From the NCBI GenBank assembly GCA_938028725.1, contig CALIMH010000006.1:62001-126000 (forward strand): a DNA stretch of 64,000 bases, written 5' to 3'. The DNA is from an uncultured Anaerolineae bacterium. Lineage in GTDB: Bacteria > Chloroflexota > Anaerolineae > J036 > Brachytrichaceae. Positions 59,366-64,000 of the stretch are shown here, piece by piece. Made by a program: the position numbers and the translations under genes. Numbering within the stretch: the first letter of the stretch is position 1; the number at the start of each line of letters is the position of its first letter. The notes beneath the pieces are model-generated. The model was not told the DNA's origin. It did not search any database and saw only the letters and a list, made by a program, of their open reading frames with translations.

Positions 59366-60049
59366 ATGACGAGCTTGCGTCGAGTGGCAGCACGCGCCGC
59401 TGCGGGAGGGATTGGGGTAGGGTTGGCTGCGATTATCTGGTTGGCTAATAATGCGAGGCTGCCGGAGAGTGCCCAGATAAATTCGCCGATCTCGCCGTTG
59501 CCAACCGTCACCTCTTTGCCGCCCACTGCAACAGGACTCCCTCTCGTCCCTACACCAAGCGCCATCGCCACAGTGCCGGTGATGAAAACTAGTGGGCCAG
59601 ATTTGAATGCAACTTCCACCGCGGTAGTGGCCACGATCACAACGCTCGCAGCCACGCCCACTTATCCGCCTGTTGCCACAAGGCGGCCGGTGGGCTCAAG
59701 CGGCAGCGACGCTGCCAGCACATCAACGCCAACATCGGTCATCTCAAGCTCGCAGGGTGTGACTCTGCTCTCACTCTCATCGCAGGTGTATCGGGGTGGC
59801 ACTGCGGCTCTAATGGTGCGCGCTCAGCCTGCCGACGCGTGTGTCCTGCGACTCCTTCAGAGAGACCAAGGTGGCAATCTGGCGGCAGTGACGCCTCAAC
59901 CATCTGAGCTGGTGCGTCAGACGGACAGCCAAGGGACAGCTGTCTGGCTCTGGGAAGTGGCGGCAGATTCCCCTACAGGGATATGGGTTGCTGAAGTGAA
60001 TTGTCGTCGTTCCGGACTGGTGCAATATGATGTTGAGGTGCTGCCATGA
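59366..60049 (+). CDS. Membrane-anchored extracytoplasmic protein with Thr/Pro-rich stalk
   Basis: Protein of 227 residues of unknown function. One N-terminal helix (AAAGGIGVGLAAIIWLA) is followed by about 110 residues rich in Thr, Pro, Ser and Ala, a likely stalk. The last 85 residues form a compact beta domain (GVTLLSLSSQVYRGGTAALMVRAQPADACVL, PTGIWVAEVNC) with two cysteines that may form a disulphide. It resembles the Ig-like tails seen elsewhere in the window only in general style. Its stop overlaps the start of sufS by four bases (ATGA), so the two are translationally coupled. Confidence 0.75.
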   Translation: MTSLRRVAARAAAGGIGVGLAAIIWLANNARLPESAQINSPISPLPTVTSLPPTATGLPLVPTPSAIATVPVMKTSGPDLNATSTAVVATITTLAATPTYPPVATRRPVGSSGSDAASTSTPTSVISSSQGVTLLSLSSQVYRGGTAALMVRAQPADACVLRLLQRDQGGNLAAVTPQPSELVRQTDSQGTAVWLWEVAADSPTGIWVAEVNCRRSGLVQYDVEVLP

Positions 60050-61296
60050 AGGCTTCCCCAGCGTGTAGCTTAGATGTCCATCGCCTGCGCGTTGACTTCC
60101 CCATCTTCGCCACTCGTGATGGCCGCCCTGTGGTCTTTCTGGATAGCGCTGCTTCGTCTCAGAAACCGCGCCAGGTGCTAGAGGCCATGAACGCGATCTA
60201 CACCAGCGCCTATGCCAACGTGCATCGCGGTGTGTATCAACTCAGCGAAGCGGCCACTGCTGCATACGAGGCGGCGCGAGAGAAGGTGGCGCGCTTCATC
60301 AATGCGCCTGCAGCAGACACAATTGTCTTCACCCGCAACGCGACGGAGTCGCTCAATCTCATCGCTTACGCCTACGCACGCACCAACTTGCGCGAGGGTG
60401 ACGAGATCGTGCTCACCGAGCTTGAACACCACGCCAACTTTGTACCTTGGACGGTGCTGGCGAAGGAGCGCGGGGTGAAGTTGAAATTCATCCCGATCAC
60501 TGAGCAGGGCTACCTGAACCTCGATGCACTGGACGAGCTGCTCACATCGCGCGTGAAGCTGGTGAGCTTTGCCCACGTCTCCAATGTGCTGGGCGTGATC
60601 AATGATGCGCACGCAATTGTCCAGCGCGCAAAAGCGATCGGCGCAGTGACCGTAGTGGATGCTTCACAATCAGTCCCACACATGCCAGTGGATGTTCAGG
60701 CGTTGGGATGTGACTTCTTGGTCTTCTCCGGCCACAAGATGCTTGGCCCAACTGGCATCGGCGTGTTATATGGAAGGCGGGACTTGCTCGAGGCTATGCC
60801 TCCCTTCCTCACTGGCGGCGACATGATCCGCTACGTCGGCTTCGACGAGGTGCGCTGGAACGATGTGCCGTTCAAATTCGAGGCAGGCACGCCAGCCTTC
60901 GTAGAAGCAGTGGGGCTCGGCGCTGCAGTGGACTACTTAACTGCGCTGGGTATGCAAGCAGTGCGGGAGCACGAGCGACAGATCACTGCCTATGCCCTGG
61001 AGCGCTTGAGCGAGGTCTCCGGCGTGCGCATCTTTGGGCCGCTGGACGCGGAACACCGCGGTGGTGTGGTCACGTTTACACTTGAGCGTGTGCATCCACA
61101 CGACTTAGCATCACTCCTGGATCGCGATGGGATTGCGATCCGGGCCGGCCACCACTGCGCTCAGCCGCTGCACCAGCGCCTTGGCGTGAACGCCACGGCG
61201 CGTGCTAGCTTCTACGTTTACAATCCCCTTTCAGATGTGGATGCGCTGGTGACCTCGCTGGAGCGTGCAAAAGCTGCGCTGCGCATAAAACGGTGA
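60046..61296 (+). CDS. sufS: Cysteine desulfurase SufS
   Basis: PLP enzyme of 416 residues that takes sulfur from cysteine for Fe-S assembly. RVDFPIFATRDGRPVVFLDSAASSQKPRQVLEAM is the group II start; the PLP Lys is in FLVFSGHKMLGPTGIGVLYG, the His in ELEHHANFVPW, and the persulfide Cys in IRAGHHCAQPLHQRLG. It is followed 7 bp later by sufU, its usual sulfur acceptor in Gram-positive-type systems. The scaffold genes sufBCD are not in the window. Confidence 0.95.
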   Translation: MKASPACSLDVHRLRVDFPIFATRDGRPVVFLDSAASSQKPRQVLEAMNAIYTSAYANVHRGVYQLSEAATAAYEAAREKVARFINAPAADTIVFTRNATESLNLIAYAYARTNLREGDEIVLTELEHHANFVPWTVLAKERGVKLKFIPITEQGYLNLDALDELLTSRVKLVSFAHVSNVLGVINDAHAIVQRAKAIGAVTVVDASQSVPHMPVDVQALGCDFLVFSGHKMLGPTGIGVLYGRRDLLEAMPPFLTGGDMIRYVGFDEVRWNDVPFKFEAGTPAFVEAVGLGAAVDYLTALGMQAVREHERQITAYALERLSEVSGVRIFGPLDAEHRGGVVTFTLERVHPHDLASLLDRDGIAIRAGHHCAQPLHQRLGVNATARASFYVYNPLSDVDALVTSLERAKAALRIKR

Positions 61297-61303
61297 GTGA
61301 CGT

Positions 61304-61708
61304 ATGGACGACCTATACCGAGACCATATTTTGGACCACTACGAGAATCCCCGCTTTCACGGCAACTTGCCCGACGCGGACTTCGTGCATGAGGAGGACA
61401 ACCCGCTGTGTGGTGACCGCCTTCGCATTGCCGTCAAATTAAGTGAAGACCACACACGCATTGCCAATGCTGCCTTTGAGGGGGATGGGTGCATCATCAG
61501 CCAAGCAGCTGCCTCAATGCTATTGGAGCACGTGGTGGGGCAGTCTGTCGAAGAGGTGGAACGATTCGAGCCGCAAGCGATGCTGGAGCTGGTTGGTGTG
61601 CCGCTCACTGCGAATCGCGTGAAGTGTGCCTTGCTCGGTTTGAAGGTGCTGAAAACTGGCCTTAAGCTTTGGCAACTCCAACACAGGAACGGGAATACTC
61701 CCGAGTGA
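61304..61708 (+). CDS. sufU: SufU-type zinc-dependent sulfurtransferase
   Basis: Protein of 134 residues that accepts sulfur from SufS. It begins LYRDHILDHYENPRFHGNL, with the three zinc/sulfur cysteines in NPLCGDRL, GDGCIISQAAASML and NRVKCALLGLKVL, and the Asp of CGD. The 18-residue insertion that distinguishes SufU from IscU is present around VEEVERFEPQAMLEL. Confidence 0.94.
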   Translation: MDDLYRDHILDHYENPRFHGNLPDADFVHEEDNPLCGDRLRIAVKLSEDHTRIANAAFEGDGCIISQAAASMLLEHVVGQSVEEVERFEPQAMLELVGVPLTANRVKCALLGLKVLKTGLKLWQLQHRNGNTPE

Positions 61709-61720
61709 TGTCCTCCGGTA

Positions 61721-62464
61721 ATGCGCTGTTTGGTTATCTCCGACATCCATGCCAATCTCGCGGCTTTGGAGGCAGTGCTGCAAGATGCTGCCCGCAGGCA
61801 CGCCAACTATGACATTGTGTGGTGTCTTGGCGATGTGGTGGGCTATGGGCCGGACCCAAACGAGTGCATTGAGTTGCTGCGCACGTTGCCACACGTCTGC
61901 CTAGCCGGCAATCACGACTGGGCTGTGCTCGGCAAGCTGGCGATCGAAGCGTTCCACGAGAGTGCCGCATTTGTGGTCCATTGGACGCGCGAGACGCTCA
62001 CAGGGCCAAGCTGGAACTACCTACGCGTCCGCCCTGAGAGGGAATTGCAGGGTGATTTCTTGCTTGTCCATGCTAGCCCCCGTGAGCCGATTTGGGAGTA
62101 TGTTCTCGATGTTGGAGTAGCGGAGGAGAATTTCAACTTTGTGACCACACTCTGCGCGTTAGTGGGCCATACCCATGTGCCCCTGATGTTCTCAAAGGAC
62201 CAACGCACGCGCACGGTGAGCGCGGTGTCGCCATCCCCAAACACCCCGCTCTTGCTACGACACAGTTTCACATACATCATGAACCCCGGCAGCGTGGGGC
62301 AACCACGTGATGGTGACCCCCGCGCTGCTTACGCTGTGCTGGACACAGAAGCGCTCACCTGGACGCAGTACCGTGTTGCATACCCCGTCACCTACACACA
62401 AGAGCGGATGCGGCAGCGCAGCTTCCCAGAACGGCTAATCGAGCGACTAGCTGTTGGCCGATAA
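61721..62464 (+). CDS. Calcineurin-like metallophosphoesterase
   Basis: Phosphoesterase of 247 residues with the two-metal site: SDIHANLAALEAVL (Asp, His), VWCLGDVVGYGPDPNECI (Asp), LAGNHDWAVLG (Asn, His), LLVHASPREPIWEY (His) and VGHTHVPLMF (GHxH), then NPGSVGQPRDGDPRAAYAVL. It belongs to the YfcE/diadenosine-tetraphosphatase-like branch; the substrate is not known. It overlaps or abuts the start of tlyA. Confidence 0.9.
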   Translation: MRCLVISDIHANLAALEAVLQDAARRHANYDIVWCLGDVVGYGPDPNECIELLRTLPHVCLAGNHDWAVLGKLAIEAFHESAAFVVHWTRETLTGPSWNYLRVRPERELQGDFLLVHASPREPIWEYVLDVGVAEENFNFVTTLCALVGHTHVPLMFSKDQRTRTVSAVSPSPNTPLLLRHSFTYIMNPGSVGQPRDGDPRAAYAVLDTEALTWTQYRVAYPVTYTQERMRQRSFPERLIERLAVGR

Positions 62465-62465
62465 C

Positions 62466-63197
62466 GTGAGATCAACCAAAGTGCGCCTGGATGTGTTGCT
62501 TGTTGCGCGTGGGCTTGCCGAGAGCCGTGACTGGGCGCAACGATTGATCCGCGCCGGCGAAGTGCGGGTGAACGGCGAACTGCTCACTCATCCCGACCGC
62601 CGCGTTGATGCGAACGCAAGCGTGGAACTCATCGCCCCGCCAAAGTATGTCTCGCGCGGTGGCTTCAAACTGGAAGCTGCGCTGGACTACTTCGGTGTTG
62701 ACCCGCGTGGCTTGGTCTGTGCTGATGTGGGCAGCAGCACGGGGGGCTTCACCGATTGCTTGTTGCAGCGCGGCGCTGCGCGCGTGTATGCGATTGACGT
62801 CGGGAGCAATCAACTGCACTGGCGACTCCGCAACGACCCACGTGTCATAGCAATGGAAGGGGTCAACGCTCGCTACCTGTTTGCGCTGCCCGAGCAGGTT
62901 GAGCTTGTGGTTATAGATGTCTCTTTCATTTCGCTGAGGCTGATCGCGCCGACGGCGGGCGCCTGGCTGCGTGAGGGCGGCTGCATGATCGCTTTGATTA
63001 AGCCACAGTTTGAGGCAGGGCGCAGCCAGGTGGGAAAGGGCGGCATTGTGCGAGACCCTCAAGTGCATGAGCAAGTGGTCGGAGAGGTGTGCGCTCACAT
63101 GGCCCAGCGCGGCTGGCAGACCGGCGGTGTGATCCCTTCACCCATTCTTGGCGCTGATGGCAACCGTGAGTTCTTAGCGCTCTTCACGCGAGCGTAG
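62466..63197 (+). CDS. TlyA-family rRNA 2'-O-methyltransferase
   Basis: Protein of about 243 residues with an N-terminal S4 RNA-binding domain (VRLDVLLVARGLAESRDWAQRLIRAGEVRVNGE) and an FtsJ-like methyltransferase domain (VCADVGSSTGGFTDCLLQRGAARVYAIDVG, VVIDVSFISLRLIAP, IALIKPQFEAGR, KGGIVRDPQVHE). TlyA modifies cytidines in 16S and 23S rRNA; some members were called haemolysins. I use the GTG at 62466, one base after the stop of the preceding gene; a TTG at 62454 is also in frame. Confidence 0.93.
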   Translation: MRSTKVRLDVLLVARGLAESRDWAQRLIRAGEVRVNGELLTHPDRRVDANASVELIAPPKYVSRGGFKLEAALDYFGVDPRGLVCADVGSSTGGFTDCLLQRGAARVYAIDVGSNQLHWRLRNDPRVIAMEGVNARYLFALPEQVELVVIDVSFISLRLIAPTAGAWLREGGCMIALIKPQFEAGRSQVGKGGIVRDPQVHEQVVGEVCAHMAQRGWQTGGVIPSPILGADGNREFLALFTRA

Positions 63198-63211
63198 CCG
63201 TGCGATCGGCC

Positions 63212-63241
63212 TTGCCCTTGTGGTGCGCGCTGAGATATAAC
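63212..63241 (+). promoter_or_regulatory. Promoter of the MscS-like gene (leaderless type)
   Basis: TTGCCC (63212-63217), an 18-bp spacer and TATAAC (63236-63241), then 8 nt to the ATG at 63250. Confidence 0.6.
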
Positions 63242-63249
63242 GTGTGAGC

Positions 63250-64000
63250 ATGGCAATAGATAAGCTGCTTCAGCTCGCCCTCGACCCCAGCATGCTGCCC
63301 GGGGCGTTAGTTTACTTTGTAGCTGTAGCTGTAACGGCGTGGCTGATCTCTCGCCTGTGGCGTCACCTCATCCGCCGCCTACTCGAGAGAGAGCAGCGGT
63401 TGCTCAACCGCACCACCTTGGAGTTCACTGCCCAGATCGGCAGCGTGTTGATTTACGTGTTGGCTTTCGTTGTGTATGCCAGCTTGGTGCCCGCGTTGCG
63501 CGCTCTGGGCACCGCGCTGCTCGCTAGCGTTGGCATTGTGTCGTTAGTGATCGGCTTGGCCGCACAGAACACGCTGAGCAACTTGGTGGCTGGGTTGACG
63601 TTAGCAATTTACCGCCCTTTCGAGATTCACGACCACGTTCGGGTGCTCGCGCTGGGAAGCATTGAAACAGGAGTGGTGGAGAGCTTGACGTTGGGATACA
63701 CCATCCTGCGCACTTTGGATAATCGTCGCATTGTCATACCAAACAGCGTGATGTCCTCTCAGATACTGGTGAACTTGACTATGCGGGACGCACGCAAGAT
63801 GGTGGCGATCCCACTCACCACTAGCCTTACAGCGGACATTGACCGTGTGCGCGCGCTTGCGCTTGAAGTAGCGCGTGGTCACCCTAATGCCCGCCAAGTT
63901 GTTGGCTGTCCTGTCACGCAACTTTCGCGGGACGGTATCACGCTGTCCCTGCAGATATGGTGCGACGATTTCCTTCAGGCAGAACAGCTTCGCATTGAAA
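63250..64000 (+). CDS. MscS-family mechanosensitive ion channel (runs off the right edge)
   Basis: At least 250 residues are present. Three helices are visible (PGALVYFVAVAVTAWLISRLW, IGSVLIYVLAFVVYASLV, LLASVGIVSLVIGLAAQNTL). The pore-lining helix continues into the family signature AAQNTLSNLVAGLTLAIYRPFEIHDHVRV. The beta domain begins with LRTLDNRRIVIPNSVM. The channel opens under membrane tension and releases solutes during osmotic downshock. The C-terminal vestibule domain continues beyond the window. Confidence 0.92.
   Translation, partial: MAIDKLLQLALDPSMLPGALVYFVAVAVTAWLISRLWRHLIRRLLEREQRLLNRTTLEFTAQIGSVLIYVLAFVVYASLVPALRALGTALLASVGIVSLVIGLAAQNTLSNLVAGLTLAIYRPFEIHDHVRVLALGSIETGVVESLTLGYTILRTLDNRRIVIPNSVMSSQILVNLTMRDARKMVAIPLTTSLTADIDRVRALALEVARGHPNARQVVGCPVTQLSRDGITLSLQIWCDDFLQAEQLRIE

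Overview
This is a gene-dense, GC-rich bacterial chromosome segment with about 65 protein genes, one tRNA and no insertion sequence, prophage or CRISPR array. The gene families fit a member of the Chloroflexota, Anaerolineae-like: a full-size NADH:quinone oxidoreductase with separate NuoC and NuoD, DarA-type PII-like protein, NurA nuclease, PASTA-type kinase, large GT39-type membrane glycosyltransferase, FAS1 lipoprotein and a tryptophan T-box. The phylum is an inference from family content, not a search result.

Layout. 1-777 holds the 5' part of alaS on the minus strand, followed by a two-domain FAS1 lipoprotein. 2.0-4.55 kb is a decayed sugar locus: a stub of a sugar ABC permease, an intact FGGY ribulokinase-like kinase and a frameshifted stub of a GH127-type glycosidase. 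4.6-11.6 kb is housekeeping: recX, rny, a YebC regulator, ruvC, sppA, pheA, darA and a Nudix hydrolase, then tRNA-Ser(GGA). 12.1-15.7 kb carries three tandem paralogous TRAP substrate-binding proteins with no membrane subunits nearby. 15.7-31.3 kb is mixed: a PASTA kinase, a cytochrome P450, a 931-residue glycosyltransferase, a ROK kinase, pheT, a secreted zinc peptidase, a methyltransferase, a nitroreductase, an orphan response regulator and a PAC2 protein. 31.3-32.3 kb is a RarD-like permease.

32.4-48.1 kb is the complex I operon nuoABCDEF-[exported triple OB-fold protein]-nuoGHIJKL-[dienelactone hydrolase]-nuoM-moeA; nuoN is missing. 48.1-63 kb holds a DUF1992 protein, an ATP-grasp enzyme, an RRM protein with a long leader, a zinc alcohol dehydrogenase, tpiA, rimO, nurA, trpGE behind a T-box, prfB with a programmed +1 frameshift, a sufS-sufU pair, a metallophosphoesterase, tlyA and the start of an MscS channel at the right edge.

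Two cross-window patterns stand out. First, most genes that stand alone or head a transcript have a TAnnnT hexamer only 6-12 nt before the start codon and no Shine-Dalgarno sequence, which suggests leaderless or near-leaderless mRNAs; genes inside operons have clear AGGAGG-type sites. Second, the extracytoplasmic tail of the Ser/Thr kinase resembles the tandem beta-sandwich modules at the C-terminus of the nearby glycosyltransferase.
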